Shown here in pieces: positions 36,136 through 44,907 of a stretch of 64,000 nucleotides of DNA. Position 1 is the first letter of the stretch. Each line of letters opens with the position of its first letter. The notes beneath the pieces were generated by a model. It worked only from the letters and a program-made list of their open reading frames with translations, was not told where the DNA came from and did not search any database. Source of the stretch: Maribacter sp. MJ134 (GTDB taxonomy: Bacteria; Bacteroidota; Bacteroidia; Flavobacteriales; Flavobacteriaceae); assembly GCF_003970695.1 (NCBI RefSeq), contig NZ_CP034570.1, positions 2,108,001-2,172,000 of the forward strand, read 5' to 3'. A program made the translations under genes and the position numbers.

Positions 36136-36690
36136 ATGACGCTTCACAAATTAAATCCTGACCTATGGGTAGACAGCTATGCTGATTATCTTTTTAATTT
36201 TGCCGTAGGAAGGGTAAGTGATGCCGAAGTTGCAAAAGATTTGGTATCTGAAACGTTTTTAGCCGGTCTTAAATCTGCCAAGAATTATAAGGGAGATGCA
36301 GCGGAACGTACTTGGCTCATTGCCATCTTAAAAAGAAAGGTAATTGATCATTATCGTAAGATAAATTCGAAAAAAGGCAAAGCAGAGGTACGTATGAGTT
36401 ACGGGTCCAGTAGCGATTCTGATGGGGATTGGATGGAGGAACAAGTAGCAGACCCCTTCAGCAAGTCAGAAAATAGTACAATGGAAAATGAGGAACTAGG
36501 CCTTGCCATACAAGAATGTATAGCCAAACTTCCTAAAAAACAGGCCATGGTTTTTACCATGAAAACCATTCAAGGAATAAGTACAGAAGATATTTGTAAT
36601 GAGCTCGGAATAAATCCGTCTAACCTATGGGTAATGATTCATAGGGCAAGAACTGCTCTTATGGGATGCCTTAATCAAAATTGGTTCTAA
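36136..36690 (+). CDS. ECF-type RNA polymerase sigma factor
   Basis: A 184-aa sigma-70-like factor from the ATG at 36136 (MTLHKLNPDLWVDSYADYLF). Region 2 is visible as YADYLFNFAVGRVSDAEVAKDLVSETF (core-binding, residues about 10-40) with NYKGDAAERTWLIAILKRKVIDHYRK (DNA-melting part); region 4 as LPKKQAMVFTMKTIQGIST and NPSNLWVMIHRARTALMGCL (HTH). The longer frame from 36049 adds about 29 unlikely residues. It is followed after 1 nt by a small Cys/His protein that is a candidate anti-sigma factor. Target genes are unknown. Confidence 0.88.
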   Translation: MTLHKLNPDLWVDSYADYLFNFAVGRVSDAEVAKDLVSETFLAGLKSAKNYKGDAAERTWLIAILKRKVIDHYRKINSKKGKAEVRMSYGSSSDSDGDWMEEQVADPFSKSENSTMENEELGLAIQECIAKLPKKQAMVFTMKTIQGISTEDICNELGINPSNLWVMIHRARTALMGCLNQNWF

Positions 36691-36691
36691 C

Positions 36692-36922
36692 ATGATGATT
36701 TCTTGCGAAAAAGCCGTTCATATTTGTGACAAAACTCAATATAGAGAGGCAACATTTATGGAGAAGATGAAACTTAAATTTCATCTTTTTATGTGTAAAA
36801 CTTGTTCAACGCATAGTAGCCGTAACACCCAGTTTACTTCGTTGTGCCAAAAAGCTGAACTCCAAAGCTTATCCGAACAAGAAAAGCTAAAAATGAAACA
36901 GCAGCTGGCTAAACAAGACTAA
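36692..36922 (+). CDS. Small Cys/His protein, candidate zinc anti-sigma factor
   Basis: A 76-aa soluble protein (SCEKAVHICDK ... FHLFMCKTCSTHSSRN). The HxxxCxxC pattern HLFMCKTC matches the ZAS (zinc anti-sigma) motif, and the start codon lies 1 nt after the sigma factor stop, the normal anti-sigma position. It has no transmembrane helix, so it would be cytoplasmic, unlike the more common FecR-like anti-sigmas of this phylum. Its 3' end overlaps the convergent UbiA-like gene by 14 nt. Confidence 0.68.
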   Translation: MMISCEKAVHICDKTQYREATFMEKMKLKFHLFMCKTCSTHSSRNTQFTSLCQKAELQSLSEQEKLKMKQQLAKQD

Positions 36923-37742
36923 GCCGTTTCTCCATAAATAAAAGAATTACAAGCCAAAGAATGGGGACTGCTTCTACCCAAAAAGAGGCGTAGTACTTGG
37001 TTTGGTTTCTTTTTGTAGTATACATTAAACAACCCAAGCCCAAAAATAATACTCCTTTCACCAAAAGTTCATTCCTATTGATATCGTCCTTGAAAAAGGT
37101 TATAAAGAAAAACACAAGAGTTAAAAAAGCGCCTATTATTTTAGTGTTGGCCACCCCATAACGCTGCGGTAAGGTCTTCAGGGTTGGACTATCATATTTT
37201 AAATCCCTGATTTCAAAGGGTATTAATAATATTAGCACCAGTAAAAAACGTTGTACAGTTTCCACTATGGCGTCCCATGAAACCCCTTCGTTCACCGAAA
37301 AATAAGGTAATAGCACCGTAGCCATGGCCCATACCACGGCAACCACAAAAATCTTTAAACCCCCTAAAGACCTGAGATTTTTTGCACTGGGCAATAGCGG
37401 TAGCGCATATAGCAGTATCATAAAACTCAAAAAAAACAGCAAATACCAAGCATGTTCATTCAAGAAAAATGCATGATAAAGCGCTCCAGCACCAGCTAAA
37501 AAACTGAGTATTTGAATATTTTTGTGGTACGGATTCGCAACTAAAACATACTTAGACGCCTCTACACCGTATTTAATGAAATTATAACAGACTATAGTTC
37601 CGAAAAATATAAAACAAGAGAGGTTAAAATCTATGGGAATGTTTAAGGTAATCCCCGTTACATAAACTAAGGAAAATACCGCCAAGGCCACATGAATACT
37701 AGCATCTAGATAAAAGTTGAAAAATCGCCTCCAAAGCTTCAT
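36909..37742 (-). CDS. UbiA-like integral membrane protein
   Basis: A 277-aa protein with about eight membrane helices. The loop FEIRDLKYDSPTLKTLPQRYG resembles the second Asp-rich loop of UbiA prenyltransferases (DxxxD), and the nearby helices LYALPLLPSAKNLRSLGGLK fit that family. The first Asp-rich motif (NxxxD) is not apparent: YNFIKYGVEASK appears at its place. It may be an inactive or atypical UbiA member. It is divergent from gcvP; its C-terminus overlaps the convergent anti-sigma candidate by 14 nt. Confidence 0.6.
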   Translation of the reverse strand: MKLWRRFFNFYLDASIHVALAVFSLVYVTGITLNIPIDFNLSCFIFFGTIVCYNFIKYGVEASKYVLVANPYHKNIQILSFLAGAGALYHAFFLNEHAWYLLFFLSFMILLYALPLLPSAKNLRSLGGLKIFVVAVVWAMATVLLPYFSVNEGVSWDAIVETVQRFLLVLILLIPFEIRDLKYDSPTLKTLPQRYGVANTKIIGAFLTLVFFFITFFKDDINRNELLVKGVLFLGLGCLMYTTKRNQTKYYASFWVEAVPILWLVILLFMEKRLSLV

Positions 37743-37839
37743 TAAACAAAAGTAGCCAAACTGTTTATAACCATGGATTTTGGTTAAAAACTTTCGCTCA
37801 AAGGCGATAAAAAGGACATTTTTCCATGGAATAAATCGC

Positions 37840-37847
37840 TAATTTTG
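37840..37847 (+). promoter_or_regulatory. Candidate -7 box (TAATTTTG) of gcvP
   Basis: A perfect TAnnTTTG 22 nt before the gcvP ATG; no good -33 element is seen. The rest of the 127-bp divergent gap shows no glycine riboswitch-like structure. Confidence 0.4.
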
Positions 37848-37869
37848 TGCGACTAATTCGAATAAAATT

Positions 37870-40722
37870 ATGAAGACCGACGTGTTTGCATCGCGCCATA
37901 TTGGCATCCGTGAAGAAGATTTAGAAAAAATGTGCTCTGTAGTTGGGGTAAAGGATTTAGATGAACTAATTGATCAAACGATTCCTCATGATATTCGTTT
38001 AAAGGAAAGTCTAAATTTACCACCCGCGATAAGCGAATATGAATTCTTAGGTCTATTAGAAAATCTGTCCAACCAGAACAAGGTTTTTAAATCGTACATA
38101 GGTCTAGGCTACAATGAAAGTATTACACCATCCGTCATAAAAAGGAATATTTTAGAAAGCCCAGGTTGGTACACCGCTTACACTCCATACCAGGCAGAAA
38201 TTGCCCAAGGACGGTTGGAAGCCCTCTTAAATTACCAGACCATGGTGTGTGACCTTACTGGAATGGAAGTGGCAAATGCTTCTCTTTTGGATGAGAGTAC
38301 AGCTGCGGCCGAAGCCATGACCATGTTGTTCGATTTAAGAAGCAGAGGGCAGAAAAAGGACGGTGTGCTTAAGTTCTTTGTCTCAGATGAAATACTACCA
38401 CAGACCTTGAGTCTTTTAAAAACCCGTGCTACACCTTTGAATATTGAATTGGTGTTGGATACTCCCGCAAATTTTGAATTCTCAAGTGAGTATTTTGGCG
38501 CAATTCTTCAGTACCCTGGCAAATATGGACAAGTAAACGATTATTCTTCTTTTGTAGAAAAAGCGAAAGCGAACGATATCAAAGTAGCTGTTGCTGCGGA
38601 CATATTAAGTCTTACGGTTTTAACTCCTCCCGGTGAGTGGGGTGTAGACGTTGTTGTAGGCACCACGCAACGTTTTGGAATTCCTCTAGGGTACGGCGGT
38701 CCCCATGCAGCCTTTTTCGCTACTAAAGAAAACTACAAGCGAAACATCCCGGGACGTATTATTGGAGTAACCAAGGACACGGATGGGAACCGAGCTTTGA
38801 GAATGGCTTTGCAGACAAGGGAGCAGCATATTAAGAGGGACAAGGCAACATCTAACATCTGTACCGCACAAGTCCTGTTGGCGGTTATGGCTGGCTTGTA
38901 CGCCGTATATCATGGCCCAAAAGGCTTGATCTATATTGCCAATAAAATACATAATTACACTAAAATCATAGCCAAAAAGCTTACTGCTCACGGATTTGAA
39001 CAAGTAAATACCTGTTTCTTTGACACCATACGGATCAAGGCTCAAAATGTAAAATCTTTACGTACCATAACGGAATCCAAGAAGATTAACATCAATTATA
39101 TTGATGAAGAAACGGTTTCCATTTCCATAAACGAGGCTTTTTCAGAAAAAGATATTCGACCTTTGATCCTATGTTTTTTGGAATCACAAGGTATTAATGA
39201 TGATACTTCCAAAGAAGAAGACCTTGACGAAATTATCACGGCCTCATTAGCACGTAAATCTAGTTTCTTACAACAACCCGTTTTTAACACCTATCACTCC
39301 GAAACTGATTTGATGCGTTACATCAAAAAACTAGAGCGTAAGGATTTGGCCTTAAACCATTCCATGATTTCGTTGGGAAGTTGCACCATGAAATTGAATG
39401 CAGCCTCTGAGATGTTACCGCTTAGCTGGGCCAATTGGGGTAATATTCATCCCTTTGCACCCTTAGACCAAGCCAAAGGGTATCAATTAGTACTTAAAGA
39501 GCTTGAAGAACAATTAAATATCATTACCGGTTTTGCTGCAACTTCGCTACAGCCAAATTCTGGGGCTCAAGGAGAATACGCCGGGTTGATGACCATTAGG
39601 GCCTATCACCATTCCAGAAACGACCACCATCGCGATATATGTATTATTCCTGCATCTGCACATGGTACAAATCCCGCATCAGCGGTGATGGCGGGCATGA
39701 AGGTAATCGTTACTAAAACCGATGAGCATGGTAATATTGATGTCATTGACTTGGAAGAGAAGGTAAAAGAACATTCTGAAAATTTAGCGGCCCTGATGGT
39801 AACGTACCCATCAACACATGGCGTTTTTGAATCCTCTATAAAATATATCACTTCTTTGATACACGACCATGGCGGACAAGTATACATGGACGGGGCAAAT
39901 ATGAACGCTCAGGTAGGCTTAACTAATCCTGCAACTATCGGTGCCGATGTATGCCACTTGAATCTTCACAAAACCTTTGCCATACCTCACGGTGGTGGAG
40001 GTCCTGGAGTAGGACCTATTTGCGTGGCCGAACAGCTAAAACCATTTCTACCCTCTAACCCCGTCGTAAAAACGGGTGGTGCAAATGCCATTACGGCAAT
40101 ATCAGGGGCACCATGGGGTAGCGCATTGGCTTGCCTTATTTCTTACGGCTACATAAAAATGCTGGGGGCTTCAGGGGTTACGGATGCAACACGATATTCC
40201 ATATTAAGTGCCAATTACATAAAGGAACGTCTTAACGGCGCCTATGATGTACTCTATACCGGTGAGAAAGGCAGGGCGGCCCATGAAATGATTATAGATT
40301 GTCGTCCTTTTAAAACGAACGGTATTGAGGTAACGGACATTGCTAAGCGATTAATGGACTACGGGTTTCATGCGCCAACAGTTTCGTTTCCAGTGGCAGG
40401 CACTATGATGATAGAACCTACAGAAAGTGAAAGCCTTTCGGAGTTAGACCGATTCTGTGAAGCGATGCTATCGATTAGAAAAGAAATTGATAACGCCTCG
40501 GTTGAAGACAGCAACAATGTACTTAAAAACGCACCGCACACCTTGACCATGGTTACTTCTGATAACTGGGATTTTCCTTACAGTCGTCAATTGGCCGCTT
40601 TTCCTTTGGATTATGTATCTGAAAATAAATTTTGGCCAACCGTACGTCGCACAGATGAGGCCTTTGGGGATCGGAATTTAATTTGCACCTGTACTCCGAT
40701 AGAAGCGTATGCCGAAGCATAA
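37870..40722 (+). CDS. gcvP: GcvP, glycine dehydrogenase (decarboxylating)
   Basis: P-protein of the glycine cleavage system; PLP-dependent decarboxylation of glycine with transfer of the aminomethyl group to lipoyl H-protein. At 950 aa it is the long single-chain type, both halves fused. It starts FASRHIGIREEDLEKM, has NSGAQGEYAGLM and the PLP Lys in HLNLHKTFAIPHGGGGPG, and ends with the standard FPLDYVSENKFWPTVRRTDEAFGDRNLICTC (shown in part). No other gcv genes are near. A terminator follows at 40749. Confidence 0.97.
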   Translation: MKTDVFASRHIGIREEDLEKMCSVVGVKDLDELIDQTIPHDIRLKESLNLPPAISEYEFLGLLENLSNQNKVFKSYIGLGYNESITPSVIKRNILESPGWYTAYTPYQAEIAQGRLEALLNYQTMVCDLTGMEVANASLLDESTAAAEAMTMLFDLRSRGQKKDGVLKFFVSDEILPQTLSLLKTRATPLNIELVLDTPANFEFSSEYFGAILQYPGKYGQVNDYSSFVEKAKANDIKVAVAADILSLTVLTPPGEWGVDVVVGTTQRFGIPLGYGGPHAAFFATKENYKRNIPGRIIGVTKDTDGNRALRMALQTREQHIKRDKATSNICTAQVLLAVMAGLYAVYHGPKGLIYIANKIHNYTKIIAKKLTAHGFEQVNTCFFDTIRIKAQNVKSLRTITESKKININYIDEETVSISINEAFSEKDIRPLILCFLESQGINDDTSKEEDLDEIITASLARKSSFLQQPVFNTYHSETDLMRYIKKLERKDLALNHSMISLGSCTMKLNAASEMLPLSWANWGNIHPFAPLDQAKGYQLVLKELEEQLNIITGFAATSLQPNSGAQGEYAGLMTIRAYHHSRNDHHRDICIIPASAHGTNPASAVMAGMKVIVTKTDEHGNIDVIDLEEKVKEHSENLAALMVTYPSTHGVFESSIKYITSLIHDHGGQVYMDGANMNAQVGLTNPATIGADVCHLNLHKTFAIPHGGGGPGVGPICVAEQLKPFLPSNPVVKTGGANAITAISGAPWGSALACLISYGYIKMLGASGVTDATRYSILSANYIKERLNGAYDVLYTGEKGRAAHEMIIDCRPFKTNGIEVTDIAKRLMDYGFHAPTVSFPVAGTMMIEPTESESLSELDRFCEAMLSIRKEIDNASVEDSNNVLKNAPHTLTMVTSDNWDFPYSRQLAAFPLDYVSENKFWPTVRRTDEAFGDRNLICTCTPIEAYAEA

Positions 40723-40748
40723 AACAACGCTTAACACTGCATAACAGG

Positions 40749-40780
40749 AGTCCTCATTCATTAATGGGGACTTTTTTATT
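40749..40780 (+). terminator. Rho-independent terminator of gcvP
   Basis: AGTCCTCATT and AATGGGGACT form a 10-bp stem (one G-T pair) around the 4-nt loop CATT, followed by TTTTTTATT. It lies 27 nt past the gcvP stop. Confidence 0.85.
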
Positions 40781-40889
40781 CCCTTGAATATGATGGTTTT
40801 ATTTCTGGACATCGTAAAGTGTATTATGCATGCATAGCAATTAGCGGTATTACACCTATCTTGCTTAGTACCAACTAACACTACACCAA

Positions 40890-41945
40890 ATGAAGATAGG
40901 TATTACAGGAACAGGAAGCTATATACCATCACTGATCGTTGAGAACAAAGATTTTGAACAGCACGAGTTTTTGAATGCCGACGGAAGTGAATTCAAGCAT
41001 AACAATAGCGTTATCATTGAAAAGTTCAAAACCATTACGGGAATTGCAGAAAGACGTTATGCGGCAAAAAAGCTCAATACCTCGGATATTGCTTTTCTAG
41101 CAGCGGAAAAAGCCATTGATGACGCCGGTGTGGATAAAGAAGAAATAGACTATATCATTCTTGCCCACAATTTTGGTGATGTAGCTTATGGGCAATCGCA
41201 AAGCGATATGCTTCCAAGTTTGGCAACACGGGTAAAACATCATTTACGCATAAAAAATCCAAAATGTGTAGCCTATGATATGCTTTTTGGGTGTCCTGGC
41301 TGGATAGAAAGCGTTATACAGGCAAATGCCTTCATTAAGAGCGGCATCGCTAAGAAATGCTTGGTCATCGGCGCTGAAACACTTTCGCGGATAGTTGACC
41401 CCTATGATCGCGATTCCATGATCTATTCCGATGGTGCCGGCGCGGCGATAATTGAAGAAGATTCCCATAGTGGTGAAATCTTAGCGCACGCCACCGCCAC
41501 CTACACCTACGAAGAGGCTTACTTTCTATTCTACGGAAAGTCCTACCTTCCTACGGCAGAGGATACCAAATACATAAAAATGTTCGGTAGAAAAATATAC
41601 GAATTCGCCGTAACCTATGTCCCCGGAGCCATGGCCTCCTGCTTAGAAGAAAGTGGTGTGGCTATAGACGATGTTAAAAAGATTATCATTCATCAAGCTA
41701 ATGAGAAAATGGACGAGGCTATCGTCAAAAGATTTTATGCCCTATATGGCAAAGAAATGCCGGATGGAATTATGCCTATGATTATCCAGAAATTGGGGAA
41801 CAGCTCCGTGGCCACCATTCCTACCCTATTGGACTTGATTAGAAAAGGAAAAATTGAAAATCAAGAATTAAAAGTAGGAGATGTTGTTATCTTTGCTAGT
41901 GTTGGCGCGGGAATGAACGTCAATGCAATTGTTTACCGAATGTAA
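40890..41945 (+). CDS. Ketoacyl-ACP synthase III (FabH-like)
   Basis: A 351-aa thiolase-fold condensing enzyme. The triad is Cys135 (YDMLFGCPGWIES), His268 (IIIHQANEKMDEAI) and Asn304 (LGNSSVATIP), matching FabH-type enzymes that start fatty-acid or polyketide chains. The active-site sequence FGCPGW differs from the usual ACAGF/ACSGF of housekeeping FabH, so a special acyl starter is possible. It is followed 1 nt later by a methyltransferase and then a glycosyltransferase, suggesting a small lipid or glycolipid pathway. Confidence 0.88.
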   Translation: MKIGITGTGSYIPSLIVENKDFEQHEFLNADGSEFKHNNSVIIEKFKTITGIAERRYAAKKLNTSDIAFLAAEKAIDDAGVDKEEIDYIILAHNFGDVAYGQSQSDMLPSLATRVKHHLRIKNPKCVAYDMLFGCPGWIESVIQANAFIKSGIAKKCLVIGAETLSRIVDPYDRDSMIYSDGAGAAIIEEDSHSGEILAHATATYTYEEAYFLFYGKSYLPTAEDTKYIKMFGRKIYEFAVTYVPGAMASCLEESGVAIDDVKKIIIHQANEKMDEAIVKRFYALYGKEMPDGIMPMIIQKLGNSSVATIPTLLDLIRKGKIENQELKVGDVVIFASVGAGMNVNAIVYRM

Positions 41946-41946
41946 T

Positions 41947-42477
41947 ATGTACGAAAATACCTTTCCTAACAAACGGTTCAAGAAAACACTTCGATTCTTA
42001 CAGAAACACGTTAGTACAACGGAAAAAATATTAGACTTAGGTGTACCCAACCCTTTGTCCAAATTAATGCAGGAACAAGGCTATAAGGTTAGCAACACCA
42101 AGGGAGAAGATTTAGACAAGAACTTTTTCTCGGTACAGCATTCAGATGCTTCAGTCGTAACCGCTTTTGAAATTTTTGAGCACCTACTTGCTCCTTTAAA
42201 TGTATTATCAGAAATTAAGTCGGACAAACTTGTAGCCAGTATTCCGTTACGCTTATGGTTCTCAAAAGCCTATCAGAGTAAAACGGACCCCTGGGATCGT
42301 CATTATCATGAATTTGAGGACTGGCAATTTAATTGGCTGTTGGAAAAATCGGGATGGGAGATTCAAGATGCCATGAAATGGACACATCCTGTTAAGAAAA
42401 TAGGGATAAGACCCTTATTGAGGACCTTTACGCCCAGATATTATATGGTCTATGCCACTAGAAAAGCTAGTGAATAA
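41947..42477 (+). CDS. SAM-dependent methyltransferase-like protein
   Basis: A 176-aa protein from the ATG at 41947 (MYENTFPNKRFKKTLRFL); the longer frame beginning 24 nt earlier overlaps the KAS III gene and is less likely. A Rossmann-type start is visible (KILDLGVPNPLSKLMQEQG) with the later FEIFEHLLAPLNVL, the EHLxxPxxVL phrase of small SAM methyltransferases. Motif I is LDLGVPNP, lacking the usual GxGxG, so cofactor binding may be altered. It lies between KAS III and GT2 genes with tight spacing. Confidence 0.72.
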   Translation: MYENTFPNKRFKKTLRFLQKHVSTTEKILDLGVPNPLSKLMQEQGYKVSNTKGEDLDKNFFSVQHSDASVVTAFEIFEHLLAPLNVLSEIKSDKLVASIPLRLWFSKAYQSKTDPWDRHYHEFEDWQFNWLLEKSGWEIQDAMKWTHPVKKIGIRPLLRTFTPRYYMVYATRKASE

Positions 42478-42492
42478 CATCCCGTACTAAAA

Positions 42493-43347
42493 ATGAACTA
42501 CTATGTTATTATACCGGCGCACAATGAGGAAGCCTTTTTAAGGCTTACCCTAGACTCCTTATTTCGCCAGACCTTACAACCAAAGAAGGTGGTTATTGTT
42601 AATGACAACTCTACGGATACTACGGAGCGGATAATTGATGAATTCATAAGTAAGACGACTACCCTTCTTAAGATAAATACCCATTCTTCTGAAGAACACC
42701 TACCCGGTAGTAAGGTCATTAAGGCGTTTAATAAAGGGCTTCAAGAACTAGATGATGATTTTGATTTTATCGTTAAGCTAGATGCCGACCTTATTCTTCC
42801 TGATAATTATTTTGAACGAATTGCCTATATTTTCAAGGGCAGGCCGGATGTAGGCATCGCAGGCGGGTTTATTTATGAAAAAGACAGTAATGGAACGTGG
42901 ATATTGAACCATACCATGGACAAGGACCATGTTCGGGGAGCTTTTAAGGCATATTCCAAAAGCTGCTTTGAAGCCATAGGCGGACTTAAAACAGAAATGG
43001 GATGGGATACGGTAGACGAGTTGTTAGCGCAGTATCACGGGTATTTCATTGTCACCGACGAGACTTTAAAGGTAAAACACCTAAGACCCACTGGAAAAGC
43101 CTATAATCCAAAAGCAAGATATCTTCAAGGCAGGGCCATGTATACGATGCGTTATGGCTTTCTCATAACGCTGATAGCTTCATTAAAAATGGCGATAAAA
43201 CAGCGAAAGAGTGTCATTTTTTTTGACAACATGTACGGATATTTTGAAGCCAAAAAAGAAAAAATTTCCTTTATGGTATCTCTAAATGAAGGAAGATTTA
43301 TAAGGAAACTACGTTGGCAAAAAATTAAAAGTAAATTGCTTCCATAA
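42493..43347 (+). CDS. Glycosyltransferase family 2
   Basis: A 284-aa GT2 enzyme: nucleotide-sugar binding YVIIPAHNEEAFLRLTLDSL, the DxD-like motif KLDADLILP, acceptor region with AGGFIYEKDSNG, and the GxxxxxDE motif MGWDTVDELLAQYHG. A short hydrophobic segment near residue 220 (FLITLIASLKMAI) could associate with the membrane. Substrate is unknown. It closes the KAS III, methyltransferase, GT2 operon and is followed by a terminator shared with the convergent Skp gene. Confidence 0.88.
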   Translation: MNYYVIIPAHNEEAFLRLTLDSLFRQTLQPKKVVIVNDNSTDTTERIIDEFISKTTTLLKINTHSSEEHLPGSKVIKAFNKGLQELDDDFDFIVKLDADLILPDNYFERIAYIFKGRPDVGIAGGFIYEKDSNGTWILNHTMDKDHVRGAFKAYSKSCFEAIGGLKTEMGWDTVDELLAQYHGYFIVTDETLKVKHLRPTGKAYNPKARYLQGRAMYTMRYGFLITLIASLKMAIKQRKSVIFFDNMYGYFEAKKEKISFMVSLNEGRFIRKLRWQKIKSKLLP

Positions 43348-43378
43348 AAAAACCATCCTATTAAAGAATGGTTTTTTA
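43346..43378. terminator. Bidirectional terminator between GT2 and skp
   Basis: AAAAAAACCAT and ATGGTTTTTT are inverted repeats with an 11-nt loop, with A-run on the left and T-run on the right, so it can terminate both the GT2 mRNA (plus) and the OmpH/Skp operon (minus) that ends at 43402. Confidence 0.75.
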
Positions 43379-43401
43379 TTTGTTTGAAATGATATTTCTT
43401 A

Positions 43402-43911
43402 CTAGAATCCTAATGCAGTCTTTACATCCGCCAAAAGGTCTTTACCTTTCGCTACGATCAATCCTCCACCGGCTTGCGCATCTATTACATAGTCGTAACC
43501 TTGAGCGGCCGCAACTTTTTCGATAGCTGCTTTTGCTTTTTCGGAAATTGGAGCAAAGAGTTCTGCTTGTTTCTTTTGAAATTCTTGTTGCGCTGCTTGT
43601 TGCGCTTCTCCGATACTTTTCTCGTAACCTTGAAGTTCTACAGCTCTCTTATCGTTCTCTTCCTTTGACTTTGATGGCGCCTCGTTCTGGTACTGCGTAA
43701 ACTTGTTACGTAGCTCTGTCATTGAAGCCTGAATATCTGCGTTGTACGTTTCTTGTAATTTTTTAAGTTCTGCCTCAGCAGCTTTCATCTCTGGCATCGC
43801 TGCCAATAATTGTGTTACATCAATATGTGCAACTTTACTCTGTGCATTTACAAAACTGCTCGCCACCACAAACAACATTAAGGCTACAGCTATTTTCTTT
43901 ACTTGTTTCAT
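43402..43911 (-). CDS. OmpH/Skp-family periplasmic chaperone
   Basis: A 169-aa protein with a signal peptide (ends SFVNAQ) and the Skp/OmpH pattern: KVAHIDVTQLLAAMPEM, a long helical coiled-coil arm rich in Lys/Glu/Gln (ELKKLQETYNADIQASMTEL and on), and C-terminal YDYVIDAQAGGGLIVAKGKDLL. It guards unfolded outer-membrane proteins on the way to the Bam complex. It is the second of two skp-like genes behind bamA; 49 nt separate it from the first. Confidence 0.9.
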   Translation of the reverse strand: MKQVKKIAVALMLFVVASSFVNAQSKVAHIDVTQLLAAMPEMKAAEAELKKLQETYNADIQASMTELRNKFTQYQNEAPSKSKEENDKRAVELQGYEKSIGEAQQAAQQEFQKKQAELFAPISEKAKAAIEKVAAAQGYDYVIDAQAGGGLIVAKGKDLLADVKTALGF

Positions 43912-43960
43912 GAGTTAAAATTTAATTTTTATTTGAGTGTTAATTAATGGTTCTTAAAAT

Positions 43961-44803
43961 CTATTGTTCGGAACTATTTTCTTTTTCTTCCGAGTCCTTC
44001 TTGCGCTCCTCTTGCTTTTCTTTTTTCTTCGCTTCTCTTTCTTCTAACAACTTCTTTCTTCGTTCTTCATACGCCTTCTTTCTTTCCTCTCGTAACTTTA
44101 ATTGCTCAGCTCTTTTCTCTTCGGCTGTTTTGGCCCTTGCTTCACTAGCCTCTTTAGCTTTATCCTTTCGTTCTTTGACCGCATCGCTTTCAACTGCTTC
44201 TAACTCTTCATCGTCGCCTTCAAAATCATCTAATCGGCTTCTTTTATTTCCTTTATTTGCCGGCTTACTTATTTTTCTAGTCCTAGCGATTTGGCGCAAT
44301 ACTAATTCACTTATATCGTGTCTTTTTTCGGAGTACAACATTACGACATCCGCTGATTTATCAAAAATAAAATCATATTTTTTATTCGTACCTATTTTCT
44401 GCACTTCATTGAACACCTGATCTTGTATAGGCTGTATCAATCTCCGTTTCTGCAGGACCAAATCGCCCTGTGGTCCAAATCTGTTCTGTTGATATTCTAA
44501 CATCTCTTTCTCAAGAATTTGAATATCTTCCTCGCGTTCTGAAATAAGTTCCGCCGTCAATAATACTTTTTCGGCCATTAGATCTTTCTTCATTTGCTCA
44601 ACGACACTTCGCTTCTGCTCAATCTCCACTTTCCATTTCTGCACTTTGGTATCCAATTGCTCACTTGCCTCCCTATACTCTTCTACATTTTCCAAAATAT
44701 ATTCCATGTCCACGTAAGCCATCCGAACCCCTCTCTGGGCAAAGGAATTTACACTTAAGCATACTACACTAAGAAATAAAAGAACTTTTGTTTTTGACTT
44801 CAT
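43961..44803 (-). CDS. OmpH/Skp-family protein with long Lys/Glu-rich C-terminus
   Basis: A 280-aa protein: signal peptide (ends NSFAQ), the Skp core (RMAYVDMEYILENVEEYREA, DFIFDKSADVVMLY) and an extra C-terminal stretch of about 80 residues, highly charged (KERKDKAKEASEARAKTAEE, KKAYEERRKKLLEEREAKKK), predicted to be a coiled coil or disordered. This is longer than the second Skp gene. A TAATTTTG box at 44847-44840 can drive the two skp genes apart from bamA. Periplasmic holdase role follows the family. Confidence 0.88.
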   Translation of the reverse strand: MKSKTKVLLFLSVVCLSVNSFAQRGVRMAYVDMEYILENVEEYREASEQLDTKVQKWKVEIEQKRSVVEQMKKDLMAEKVLLTAELISEREEDIQILEKEMLEYQQNRFGPQGDLVLQKRRLIQPIQDQVFNEVQKIGTNKKYDFIFDKSADVVMLYSEKRHDISELVLRQIARTRKISKPANKGNKRSRLDDFEGDDEELEAVESDAVKERKDKAKEASEARAKTAEEKRAEQLKLREERKKAYEERRKKLLEEREAKKKEKQEERKKDSEEKENSSEQ

Positions 44804-44839
44804 TTTTGATATCGTTTAATCCAATAGAAAATATCGTGC

Positions 44840-44847
44840 CAAAATTA
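44840..44847 (-). promoter_or_regulatory. Candidate internal -7 box (TAATTTTG) for the skp pair
   Basis: A perfect TAnnTTTG on the minus strand 37 nt before the ATG of the longer skp gene, downstream of bamA. No firm -33 element. Confidence 0.35.
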
Positions 44848-44907
44848 CTAAAACTTTTAAAATGAAAGGATTAGCATATGGTACAATCGTAAAATTTCAA
44901 ATTTAAA

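Noticed and set aside
37743-37869. Glycine riboswitch upstream of gcvP
   Set aside because: The 127-bp gap is AT-rich and shows only short palindromes (CCATGG twice); nothing resembles the conserved aptamer core.
43947-44420. Plus-strand frame of 157 codons, rich in Ser, Phe and Leu
   Set aside because: It is the complement of the Lys/Glu-rich tail of the Skp-like gene; the composition is what Lys/Glu codons give on the other strand.
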